Of a stretch of DNA of 64,000 nucleotides, positions 48,417 to 60,480 are shown piece after piece. Location of the stretch: contig NC_083638.1 of NCBI RefSeq assembly GCF_963576545.1, positions 7,976,022-8,040,021 of the forward strand. Reading direction: 5' to 3'. The notes below the pieces were generated by a model. It saw nothing but the letters and a program-made list of their open reading frames with translations. It was not told the DNA's origin and searched no databases. The position numbers and the translations under genes were made by a program. Source of the DNA: Limanda limanda. Its lineage: Eukaryota; Chordata; Actinopteri; Pleuronectiformes; Pleuronectidae. Positions within the stretch are counted from its first letter, which is position 1; the number at the start of each line of letters is the position of its first letter.

Positions 48417-50640
48417 CAGGGTTCCTAGGGTCATGGAAAAACTGGAAATGTCATGGAATTGTAAAATGTGTTTTGCCAGGCCTGGAAAAGTCCTGGAAAA
48501 AAATAAAATCCCAAAAGATTTGGAAACGTCATGGAAATTTAAATACGCTCAAAATATACGAGCGTATGCGTAAGGTATACTGTATGCCTTGGAATTCTCA
48601 TTGTCAGTTTAAATACATTTTGTCACTTTTTCATGTATAAACCGAGATTTCACAAAATGTTTGGACATGGAAATTTGGTTTAAAGTTGTTGAAAAGTCAT
48701 GGAAATCTATTAGTCAAGATGTGTATGAACCCTGATTAGAGCTACTGTATATTGGGATTTTGTATAATATCACAGGAGTCCTGCATCAGTTCTCTGCTCC
48801 AAAAATCAAACTCCCTGTACCTCCTCCTCCTCCTCCTCCTCCTCCTCCTCCTCCTCCTCCTCCTCCTCCTCCTCCTCCTCCTCCCAGGGTTCCAAGGGTC
48901 ATGGAAAACACCTGGAAATGTCACGGAATTGTAAAATGTGTTTTTCCAGGCCTGGAAAAGTCCTGGAAAAACCAAAAAATCCCAAAAGTTTTGGAAAAGT
49001 CATGGAAATTTGTTATATTCATATTTTTATGTCGTTTATTTACTCTGAGTTTTAAATAATTCATATTCTTTAAAGAAATACACTCAAATATAAGCAGGCA
49101 TACGCTCTCCGACTAACTGAGTTATATGAGAGTGTATGCGTAAGGTATACTGTATGCCTTGGAATTCTCATTGTTAGTTTAAATACTACATTTTGTCACT
49201 TCTTCATGTTAACACTGATATTTCACAAAATGTTTGGACATGGAAATATGGTTTAAAGTTGTTTAAAAGTCATGGAAAAGTTATGAAATACATTAGTCAA
49301 AATGTGTATGAACCCTGATTAGAGCTGTATTGGGATTTTGTATAATATCACAGGAGTCCTGCATCTCTTCTTTGCTCCAAAAATCAAACTCCCTGCACCT
49401 CCTCCTCCTCCTCCTCCTCCTCCTCCTCCTCCTCCTCCTCCTCCTCCTCCTCCTCCTCCTCCTCCTCCTCCTCCTCCTCCTCCTCCTCCTCCTCCTCCTC
49501 CTCCTCCCAGGGTTTCAAGGGTCATGGAAAACACCCGGAAAAGTCATGGAATTGTAAAATGTGTATTTCGAGGCCTGGAAAAGTCCTGGACAAAAAGTAA
49601 AATCCCAAAAGTTTTGGAGAAGTCATGGAAATTTGTTATATTCATATTTTTATGTCGTTCATTTACACTGAGTTTTTAATAATTCATATGCTTTTAAAGA
49701 AATACACTCAAATATAAGCAGGCATACGCTCTCTGACTAAATGAGTTAGTATCAGAGCCTATGTGTGAGGTAGACTGTATGCCTCGGATATGTCATTGTT
49801 AGTTTAAATACTACATTTTGTCACTTCTTCATGTTAACACCGATATTTCACAAAATGTTTGGACATGGAAATATGGTTTAAAGTTGTTGAAAAGTCATGG
49901 AAATCCATTAGTCAAAATGTGTATGAACCCTGATTAGAGCTATATTGGGATTTTGTATAATATCACAGGAGTCCTGCATCTCTCCTCTGCACCAAAAATC
50001 AAACTCCCTGCACCTCCTCCTCCTCCTCCTCCTCCTCCTCCTCCTCCTCCTCCTCCTCCTCCTCCTCCTCCTCCTCCTCCTCCTCCTCCTCCTCCTCCCA
50101 GGGTTCCAAGGGTCATGGAAAACACCTGGAAAAGTCATGGAATTGTAAAATGTCTATTTCCAGGCCTGGAAAAGTAATGGAAAAAATAAAATCCCAAAAG
50201 ATTTGGAAAAGTCATGGAAATTTGTTATATTCATATTTTCATGTCGTTCATTTACCCTGAATTTTAAATACTTCATATGCTTTTAAAGAAATACGCTCAA
50301 ATATAAGCAGGCATACGCTCTCCTACTAACTGAGTTAGTAGGAGAGCGTATGTGTTAGGTATACTGTATGCCTTGGAATTCTCATTGTCAGTTTAAATAC
50401 TACATTTTGTCACTTTTTCATGTATACACCGAGATTTCACATAATGTTTGGACATGGAAATTTGGTTTTAAAGTTGTTGAAAAGTCATGGGAATCCATTT
50501 GTCAAATTGTGTATGAACCCTGATTAGAGCTATATTGGGATTTTGAATAGTATTAGAGGAGTCCTGCAACCTCCCATTTTTAATCCAAAAATCAAACTCC
50601 CACCTCCTCCTTCTCCTCCACCTCCTCCTCCTCCCTGGGA
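48417..50640. repeat. Tandem array of about 0.5-0.6 kb units with CCT tracts and hairpin motif
   Basis: Four units start near 48417, 48885, 49506 and 50098 with AGGGTTCCAAGGGTCATGG-like sequence. They continue with repeated TGGAAAAGTCATGGAA motifs, pass through GAACCCTGATTAGAGCTATA and TATCACAGGAGTCCTGCAT, and end in (CCT)n tracts of different lengths (48819-48883, 49398-49506, 50012-50097, and a short interrupted one near 50604-50632). Units 2-4 carry an inverted motif (AGGCATACGCTCTC ... GAGAGCGTATG); unit 1 lacks most of it. The poly-Leu, poly-Pro, poly-Gly and poly-Arg frames here are artefacts of the CCT tract. Confidence 0.9.
50312..50352. repeat. Perfect 20-bp-arm hairpin in array unit 4
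   Basis: CATACGCTCTCCTACTAACT at 50312-50331 is followed by one G and then its exact reverse complement (50333-50352). The corresponding places in units 2 (49102-49141) and 3 (49722-49762) are mutated inverted repeats. Confidence 0.9.
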
Positions 50641-52283
50641 TTTACACGCCCGGCTCCTCCAGTCCACTTCCCCCTGGCGCTTGTCCTTATTGGGAACCAT
50701 TAATCATACCCTTCCCCTGCCTGCCTCTAATTTGTGCACATTGTCAGGTTGGTGTTCCTGCACCAGCACACACTGGTTGTATGGCAGTGTGTGCTTAGTT
50801 ATTATGGCAGCTACACAATGTGCACCTCCTGCTCCACCTGTTCAGTGTGTTCTACACAGGGGGGTGGGGGGGAGGAGGTGTAATGTCTGCTCTGGGATGC
50901 AGGTCACTGTTCCAGCCGCTCAAATTAGACTGTAAACAATAGCAGCATTCGCACAGAGCTCACAACCGGATCCAGGGCCAAACGTGTCTTGAGGGGGGGG
51001 GGGCGACACATTATTTGAAATTACAGGTTGCAGAGCTGCGAGGAGGAAAGAGGAGGGAAGAGGAGGGAAGAGGATTTAAATGTATTTTGTGGAAAGGAGG
51101 TGAGATGCTCATGCAATTTCGGTCATTCCTTTCATTTTTTTAGTTTAGAAAAGCATCAGAGGGACGATGCAGACAAACTGTATAATAATTACTTTTTAAT
51201 ATCAAATTAAAGCCAGTTCATCACTACATCATCAACGCGTAAGTTCTACCACATGTCAGATAACTGGTTCCTCTAAATAAGATGTAGCAGTTAGAGTTAA
51301 TGCTTTTCTATATCATAAATTATTTTCTGATTTTACTGTAACGTCATTCCACGAAATCTTCATGAATCACTAATTAAACTTCAGGTCACGTCTATGGCTC
51401 TATAGCAATACCTCTAAAAATGCATATTTGCATGACTTCATCTCCTGACATCTTTGTGATTCTTCATTTCTTATGACATCATAAGACAGGGAATAACTTT
51501 CCAATCAATATAAGCTGTAGAATCTATAAGTTGCGGAGATATCTTGGAAAACATGACAGTATACGAAGAATCGCAAAAACTATATTCACCACGTTTTTGA
51601 GTAATTTCCAACACAAACAGACACACTGTCAGATGCTGATTGGGTCAAACACGTCTGGACATCTCTGTCAAAACTGAGCGAAATTAATTCATTATAGTTC
51701 TAAAGTTTTCTCGCTCGCTTTATTTATTTGTTTTGTACCTGCTTCTTCCCGCCCTGTGTCTGACTTTGTTGTTGTTGTTCTGCTGAAAAGGCTAACGAGG
51801 ATCCTTCAGGGGGAAGCTCCTATGTGGCTGGTGACATTACAACCCAATGAAAAAATAATGAGTTGACAATGAGATCTATTCAGTGAAGGACAAATAAGAG
51901 GGCACGTGGCAGGTGTAGATACCGGGCTCAGGGAACAACTGAATGGTTTCATATGGGAACCATGAGCTAACACTTCACAGTCTCTGGATTCACACAGGGA
52001 GCAACAAATGGAATGATTATGAAAAAACCTCGCACCATCTCTCCATTAGTGTTTCAAAGACTTTGACGAGGAGCATTGAAGCTTCTCTGGAGGCTCGGTG
52101 TGAAAAAGCACATCCGTAAAAACACTTTGTTTCCACGTGTGAAAGGAATCACCTCTCATTCCACCAGGATGTATTTTAAAAATCAACAAATCAGAGCTTG
52201 CTGCTATGCTGTTACGGCGCTGATTAGACATGTGTTGACACGTTCTTTCTCTGCGATGCACCGAACCTAAAGGGAACAAACAA

Positions 52284-52285
<2 letters not shown>

Positions 52286-52316
<31 letters not shown>
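52286..52316. repeat. (GA)n microsatellite
   Basis: About 15 GA units. Confidence 0.9.
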
Positions 52317-52320
<4 letters not shown>

Positions 52321-53864
52321 CATGACTGGCAGCGGAAGAGAAACCAATGTCAACAGGACTCGCTCTATAATTTAGTCCCATTCTCCAGATTGTGCGATTA
52401 CAGTGCGGCCTGGCTGTTTTCAATCTGTGCCTGTCAACACAATACCAGCGATTGTCCTGCGGTTGGACTCGGAGAGGTCACCGGGAGAGGAGCAGCCAGC
52501 CGAGCCGCTCTCATCAGGGAACAGGCAAGCGAGACGCACAATTGTGCACAAACAGAAACGAGCACGACAACAGCAGTGAAGTTCATTTGCTGTCGTTCCT
52601 GGGTCAGAGCTGCAGGACGGAGACGGGAAGACAGAGTCAGGTATTTCTCAGAGGCGATGAGATAAATTACATCATGCGTCTTCTTTAGGATGTATTGCAT
52701 ATTCAAATCCACCTTGTTTTGGACTTAACTGACACTTGGACTTGATAATAATAGAAAAAGCTCAAATAATTAGTCCTTATATGTTCAAATATTTCTATGG
52801 ATCAACATCAGCAATGTGCAAAACCTTTAAACTTGCATGGACCCGTGGCTTTTCATTTTAAAGTCTTGAAATAAAGTACAGGTGGAGAATGCAAATGTAC
52901 TTTGAGAACTTGTTGGACAATCTGAAATGTAACGATGCAACTTTTTCCAGTGTGAGTGGAGAAAGTCAGACAAACCCAGTGGGAAAGTTAAAGTCCAGGG
53001 CTGGTGTTTTCTTATCCTATTAAAAAAGACAAACACCTTTCGCTTTCCCTCTGAACACGCACTGTGCATTCTCACACTGTTTCAACACTACATTGTTAAA
53101 AAGCTTGTGGGCTCACAGCCGACACAAAGCAGCAGCGAGACCGAGCCAGTGTTTGAACAGAAAATGCAGTTGGACCTATGTGAGCGAGTGTGTTGGTGTT
53201 AAGGTGTGATTGGCTGCACAATTGAGGCAGAGGTGCTTTGGAGCAAATAAGACCTGCTCCTGTAGGACGGTAAATGAAGGATATTATCAATCTATCTATT
53301 AACTGTTAGGGCCCAAGGAAGTGCAGAGTCAAATCTGATGCAGTTTAGACACGTGATAGATTCGATATTGATTAATTTGTATAAGAGCAGCAACAACAAC
53401 CCGTTCTCCAGTTCAGGTTCTGCATGTCGAGCTTCACGCCACGTGCACAGCGAACAGTTTCCTGTATCTCTTATGATAACAATCCGCTACGGTGCAAGCA
53501 CAACTGGCCTTCAAAGAGAATAGGAGATGACACCCTGACTGGTTTGTTCCACGTCAGGTCCGCATCACACCCACTGTAGACCGTGCGCTTTCTAATAGAA
53601 CCTCATGTTCCCATCGTGTCCACTGTCAGGAGAGGAAATCCTCCTGCGTTCAGTAACCCAGGCCGACATGAAAGACATGTGTACTCTGAGCTTCTGACGA
53701 GCGGCGGTCGGGCCGAGTACTACAGCCGAGGGAACAGAGTCACGCAGCAGATCCCTGCTGTGCCGGCTGAAAACCCATCATCACCCATTAACCACAGTGC
53801 TAAAGAGCTCAGCGCCGTAATGGCAACATTTGCAGTTGTCTCCGGCAGCAGAAGAGAATCGGAC

Positions 53865-53924
53865 GTGGTGTCAGACTCTCTTCTGGTGGACGTGGTGTCA
53901 GACTCTCTCCTGGTGAGACGTGTG
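53865..53924. repeat. Short direct duplication
   Basis: GACGTGGTGTCAGACTCTCT with TCTGGTG or CCTGGTG is present twice in tandem (period about 27 bp), inside a 169-codon open frame that has no recognisable domain. Confidence 0.8.
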
Positions 53925-54211
53925 GCTGAAGGAATCGGCCATTCCACCAGACACGGTTATCTAGACCTCCATTGTCACCTCGACCCTTTATCACGGGTTA
54001 ACACCGCAGCTGGACGGCAGGAAACAGACAAGAAGAAAAAGTCAAATGATTGTTTAAAGGACCAGAGGCATCTGGGAAAAGAGTCTCAGTGAAAAGGTAC
54101 GAAGGGAACCGTTCCTGAGGTTTAACTTCTCCGACAACGAGGTTCTTCTTTCATTCGAGTCCGTGTGTTTGTTATTCTGTTCACTGAGCAGATTGTCACG
54201 AAGCCCTTTAA

Positions 54212-54325
54212 ATTCAGGTGCAGGTGCAAGGAATTTTATTTCACTTTCTTCAACAATGTGAGATTGTTTTTTACCATTTTGATGAAGATCAGGCATATTT
54301 AAAGGACTGTTGGGCCTTGGAGCTG
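54212..54325 (+). repeat. Fragment of the ACTACTCAACTGATTTCCA-type repeat
   Basis: GGTGCAAGGAATTTTATTTC ... CAACAATGTGAGATTG ... GATGAAGATCAGGCATATTT ... TGTTGGGCCTTGG. It corresponds to the middle and right parts of the family whose other copies are at 32689 and 60389. Confidence 0.5.
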
Positions 54326-55454
54326 CTTTGCATCATGTCTGTGCTCCTATAGAAATACAGAGATCTGTTTATTGGGGATTGTGTCATCGTCAGAAATCTA
54401 TATTTAAGTGAAAACACAGAGAAAATTAGCGTTACTATGAACCTGGACTTTGCTGCATCATGGTTTAAATGCGACTGTCTGCACACACTGAAACGTTTGT
54501 CCTTAGAAGAACCTGGAAACGATGGTCAGCTTGCAGTCGGGCTTTGTGTCCTCCCCCCCTCCCTCTGATGTGGTTAAAGCTGCAGGGTGGAGGTGAAGCT
54601 TCAGTAAACAGTGTTTGTTGTTCTGTTCCGTTCAGCTGCTCTCTGTCCAGCCTGGCTTTAATAGGTCAGGAGGGGGGGGGGGGGTGAAAGCTGTGGGAGG
54701 GTTATGACTCTGCGCTGTCGGAGGCGCTGAGGGCCGGGGGGGGGGGCGGCTCCTGAGGGACGCCTTAATGGCGCCCGGGGGAATCAGCACTTTAAGTTGA
54801 TATCGTCAGCCGCAGTTGGATCCTCATTGACTGTCACTCCTCTGGGGAGCACGATTAATCTGCTCTGCTCACACACTGCACACAAAAGAATAATGAGTGG
54901 CACCAAAACATTTTTCAAAAAGCGGTTCGCTTCATTTAATAGCAGCGGAGGAAGTGTTGACACGGAGCGTGAGAGCAGAAGAAGTTATGGATTAAACTGT
55001 AGAGAGGCAGATTGTTCTGAGGCAATTATCAGGTCGCACGGAAAGAAAAAACCCTAAAAAACACTCTGAGCTCTGGACATAATGGGCAGGAATCGTCCCT
55101 GCGAGTGTGTCGGTTTTATTCTTTTGACAAATACAGCAGCACTTATCCCGGGCGTGACCCACTTCTGCTCTCAACTTTCTCCAGGCGGACGTAAACACGA
55201 AGGAGAGGCAGCATCTCTCTCCTCCTGCAGCAGGCGTGTGATTGGAATGACAACCTACAGCTTAATCACCGTATCGCTGCCATCAGAGCTCGGCTGCTGC
55301 CGGCTGAAGATCTGTGTGATGAAGACTCACTGACAAAGAGCTGGAAGCAACAACTGGCAGAACAACACAGGATCTATTAGTGATGTCTGGTGTTTATGGA
55401 CCAGGATCCCTGTTAGCAGTGGCATGAGCATGAGGTATTCTTCCTGGCGTCCAC

Positions 55455-55493
55455 CACACACACACACACACACACACTCACACACACACACAA
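55455..55493. repeat. Interrupted (CA)n microsatellite
   Basis: CA run with one CT interruption. Confidence 0.9.
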
Positions 55494-58400
55494 AGTCATA
55501 CACATTACCTGAACACAAACAAACAAACGCAAACAAACATAAAGAAACAAAAATAACTGATCTCATTAAATTGCTCAAGCTCATACAGAAGAGAAACAAA
55601 ATAATCATTCTTTTAACAGGTATAGGGGCAAAACATAAGATTTTAGATCATTTATAAGAAATGAAACACTTTTCCTTCAGACAGTTATTTAATACATCTT
55701 AATACAAATTTAGATCTTATTATAAGTTCGAAGTTAAATTTTTACCCAATTCCCACACTAAAATTCCAAAGAAACAAAGTCATATATTTATACTTTCACC
55801 ATAATTCTTATATTATCTTTTCCCAGTTTACACAAAGACACCAGTCCATTAATGTCCCAGAGTTATTGGAGATGCTGGTTTGACCAAAACTCTTTAATAT
55901 TCTCCAGAACAATATGCTCTGTACATGACTGTTTACTACATCATACCTGTTTTAGTATTATTTACATATATCTGTAGCATATGGCGTTTGAACTGTGACA
56001 CCAACCTTTCATGCAATATGTTTGTTGATCGTGTCACAATATTCAATATTCTATAAAACCTCAGAATGAAATCCAACGATGAACTGATCCAATTAACAAA
56101 CAGTTTGTGCGTTTCCTGTTTAATTGTTAATTTCTCCATCCCTTCTTTAACCATTGAATCATGCATAACAGATTTTTGTTGAGGATCTTTTGGTGACGGT
56201 CTCTGCTGATGAATAAATAATATTTATTTTTCATTTACTAATGGGTTGATGAGTGATTGAATAAACTAAAATAATAAAAGTGCTTTATCAAAGAATGACA
56301 ATGTAAGTGACATAAGTGACGGAGAGTGATTTATTACAATTAGTTTCAAAAGTAAGTTTCAGGAGTGTTATTGAGGTCCATGTTGAATGGAGATTAATTA
56401 AAAACAATGACTGAGCCTAAAAGTGGAAGAAATATAATTGGAAAGTGTCGATCAGTCAATGATGAGCTGTCATGTGAATATAGTTTTGTATGGTTTTTAG
56501 TTAGGATCCTTTAAAACAGTGATATTGTTATTTCCTTCTGCGTTAATCGTCTTTCTGAAAACTTCATCAACATTTAAAAGTTCTTCCACCTTTCAAAACA
56601 ACAAGTTGCTCGGTCTCAGAACATTTGAAGTGTTTAGAAATAAAATAAAAAGCACAATGACCATGATTTTTATTGCTCCGTCCCTGAACTGTTTTTGATG
56701 GTTGGATTCTATTTGTTTCATATTTACTTGGTTTACTCGATGCTCTCAGATAAACAGAGCACATTTCAATTGGTTTTTGAAGCTATTGAAGATTTTCATC
56801 CGTCCTTAGTCAGTGAATAAGTTCAAAGTTTTTGATTTACTGTTTAAAACGACACTTTTAGCTTTTTATTCTAGTTACTTAGCTTTAACCTCAAAGCTGC
56901 TAGAAGTTGTCGTATTTCAGCTTTTAGCTTTAGAAAATATATATACATATTAATAAAGACATAAAGCCTGAAAGACTACGAGGACTTTTAAGACCTTTGA
57001 AATGTGGAACGCTCACAGGAGCGGAGCACGATGTATTAATAAACCATTAACTGCATGACACTTCTTTGATCCGTTCCATTGGTTCCCAAATTTGCTCACT
57101 TAATCAGCCGCTAATAATGACGTGTGGAACGTGGAGACTGATCGTCACAGCGGCTCAGAAGAGGAAGACGCGTGTTCCTCACCATGTGTCATCTCCGGCA
57201 CCACGGCTCATTGAATCACCTTATTACACTTGTCTCGCCGTATGAAAGGTTTCTGAGCCGAGACCGACTCTCCAGACGGACGCTTTTATGGGAAACGCTA
57301 AATGCAGACTTTAATAATATGTGCTGCGAAATGTTAAATATTTTTATAGCACTATAACATGCAATTTACAGAAATGAGGTTCTGATTATAAGCCTTGGAG
57401 AGCGGGCCAATAAAGCTGATTGAGCCGTGATGGGTTTCTCCTGGTCAGGATTATTAGAGTACAAACGGAGGCGGGCCTTACAGTAAGTACCGAGTGCAGA
57501 CGTTTCATTTGCAAGGATTCAAATTAGCGACTTGGAGGCAGAAGGAGGCTAAAATAATGATCATTAGTTGGTGTGATTCTCACCATGAATCCTGTGGGCA
57601 AACCAACCCCCCACATTAGAGAGGTGACACCTCACAGCAGCTGCACAGGCTCCTTATATCTGGAAGTGAGGAATCGAACGTTTTCACCCACTGTCACTTA
57701 TACACGATCGGATTTAGACGTGTTCAATACGAGATCTTTAATGCTTTGATTTTCATATATATATATATATAAATGATATTGCAGTCATAAGAGATGTGAC
57801 GACAAATTAAATGTTTGTATTTACAACATGGGTGTATGTGTTTTGTTTGTTGTTTCTGTGGTTGTGTCGCTCAGCTCGTGTCTTTGTCTCTATATTGTGT
57901 TGAGTTTCATTTTCAGCTTAATAAATAAATTTCACCTGTGACTGTGAGATTTGAACCTTCCCTGGACGTTATTTACCAAACTGTACAAAAGCTCAATTGC
58001 ACATATTTAATGTCTTTATCTGGTGTTTATCATTTTTATATACTGCTCAGTCTGCTCTATGTTATATTATTTTCATGTTTAAACTCAGTACTAATACACC
58101 TAAGCTTATTCCCTGGATGTGTTCACTGAAAACCATTTTGATAAAAAACACTTGTTAACACAATTCAAAATAAGCGAGTGACATTTGCTTTATGGTTTTC
58201 ACAGCTGTTTCCATTGTATATCACTGTTACTGTAAACTTGGAGCAAGATGACACATTGATCTCCTTTCTGAATTGATAAAGTCCATCTTATTTTATATCT
58301 TATCTTGTTTTATATCTGTTTATATCTTATCTCAACACCTCCACAACATCAATCCGCCTCAGACGCTCCTCCCCTCCCGATATGAAGGAGCAGTAGTTTC

Positions 58401-60388
58401 ACTCGAGGATCCTTGTGAGTTTCCCGGCTTCTCGCACCTTCTCCGAGCAACTAAACCCCGACTTCCTCTGAAGAAAACTAATTTCCGACACCTGGTATCG
58501 CTGATCTCATTCTATCAGTTAGTATCTGCAGCTCATGTCCACGTGTGAGGAGGGAAATGTTAAGACACTGATAAACACAGTTTGGCCTTCAGGCTCCAAA
58601 TCCCATTTGTCTACATTCCCCACAGAATAACATACAAGTTAATCACCTACTGAGCAACACACAGCCGCGAGGGCATCCGTCTTATATTTGCAGGGATCTG
58701 TCTGTAGCTCGCATATCTCCAGAGGTTTTATCAGCTTTACACTTGTCACGTTATTGTTTAGGTCCCAAGGAAACGCATCATCAAACTTTGACATCCAAAA
58801 CATTCAATATTAAGAGCATTTGAATAAACATGACACCAGCAGCGGCGGCTGGGACTCATCAATGTCAGTAGCTCTGTCAAACGGCTCTTTCACAACAGAA
58901 AGGACGACAGATTCTCCAGCTCTGAGCTCTGTGGACCGAGTTGAGCTTTGCTGAACCTTGAATAAACAGGTGAGCAGCTCGTGGTGCAGCCGCAGGTCGC
59001 AGGGTTCTGCAGATCGAGTCCAGCAGCAGGTCTTTACTCAGGTTGGCTCCATCACTGCAGGTCACTTTATCAAGTAAACAAAGAATAAATCCAACCAGCA
59101 TCACCACAGGTTAAACAAACAGCCCATTCCAAACAAGGCAGGTTTACAACTGGGATTGCACTGGTCCTTTTTCTATTTGAGAGCGGTGTTATGTGATGTG
59201 CAGAACATGGATGACAGACCGGATCTTTCAGGAATCCTTGTGTCACAGATCAGGACTTCTCCCTGTGAAGCTGGTTATTTGAAATTACACAAACCTCTCG
59301 ACAACAAAAAAACAAATCACAGCCGCATGTTGAGTGACGGCAAAACACACAGATAATAAAGCAATTACAGGCCGAGCACTAAGTGCTTCTTCCCGGTGGA
59401 AAGGCTTCTGTATTATTCTGATATGGGGCCTTGCATAACCAGCCGGTGGTGGAGACCTCTGTTAGAGCAGAAGATTAATGGATAATTCAGGAAGATTGTC
59501 CCAAGGCACAGAGAGTCGCTCGGAAACTAAACGACCTCGGCCAGACCACTCTTTAATGTAAGCAAGCCGTACTGAGATAAATTACCTCCTCCTCTGTTCG
59601 TCGTATTATAAGTCTTTTGGAATCAGTGTAACTTTTGGGTTTAAAAAGGAGGAAAAACAAAAAAGCAATCACGACTTTCACGTCAGGACCTGGTTAGATT
59701 TTGGTTTTATATCTTTATTTAGGGAGCACAACAAAGCAATGTGGGCTGCATCTGCCTATACATGACATTGACTGTTTCGTCGACGGGTGTGTGTCTGTCG
59801 GTGTGTTGTCAGTCAGGTGTGTAGTTGTCTTTCTGTTGTGGTTCATTTGGCTTTTTTTAGCAGCTTGGAAACACGTCGTGTGAAGAGTTGGATTCCAGGG
59901 AAATGCAGCAGCAGCATCATCAGCTGTAATGATGTCAGGGGGTCGTCTTGAAAAAATCCATTAACTTCATCCTCCTCCAACACACACTCGGTTGTGTAGC
60001 TGGCTGCAGCCCAGCGACACTCCGATGCCCCATTTACACCCCCGGTGCTGAATGAGCTCAGGGTGATCAGATTGCAATCAGACAGCGTTTGACGACAGGA
60101 AGGTACAAGTGTAAACTCGCCCGAGATACAGTGAGGACAGATTGTGATCTGAAGGGTCAAAAACCAGGTCAGGGACAAAGCATGTCCTCTCCTCCGTCCT
60201 CATGCTATTCAAGATACTCATGGACGGAGTAAAGAAAAGACAAATCAAGAAGTAGCAGAACATAAGAACCCAGCGTCATTGGAAGGATATTGTTTTTTTC
60301 ATTCATATTCTTCGTTTATATTTTTATTTTAAGTTGATTTCAACCGTGTCCATTTGTTTGTTGTTTGGTTTGATTGTGAACAAGATTC

Positions 60389-60480
60389 TGCAAAATACTA
60401 CTCAACAGATTTCCACGGGACTTGGTGAAAGTTTGGGACATCAGCCAATACAGTTTTCTCAGGGAATACTACTTGGATCT
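60389..60480 (+). repeat. Fragment of the ACTACTCAACTGATTTCCA-type repeat
   Basis: GCAAAATACTACTCAACAGA, TTTCCACGGGACTTGGTG, TTTGGGACATCAGCCAA, then TTTTCTCAGGGAATACTACT. It is the left end of the same family as 32689-32945. Confidence 0.5.

Larger units (their letters stand above)
50641..54211. other. Upstream non-coding DNA, no gene seen
   Basis: Apart from a poly-G tract near 50994, the GA run at 52286-52316 and the short direct duplication at 53865, I see nothing that supports a gene. The 169-codon frame at 53583-54092 has no domain and no splice context. Confidence 0.5.

Noticed and set aside
48752..50177. Poly-Leu, poly-Pro, poly-Gly and poly-Arg open frames
   Set aside because: All are translations of the (CCT)n tracts in the tandem array; no gene structure supports them.
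53583..54092. 169-codon plus-strand open frame upstream of nell1
   Set aside because: No recognisable domain, no clear splice context, and it includes a short tandem duplication; likely chance. It could be revisited if transcripts exist.
59843..60178. 111-codon minus-strand frame as the 3' end of an upstream neighbour such as slc6a5
   Set aside because: The residues do not resemble the C-terminus of a glycine transporter or any other family I recognise.
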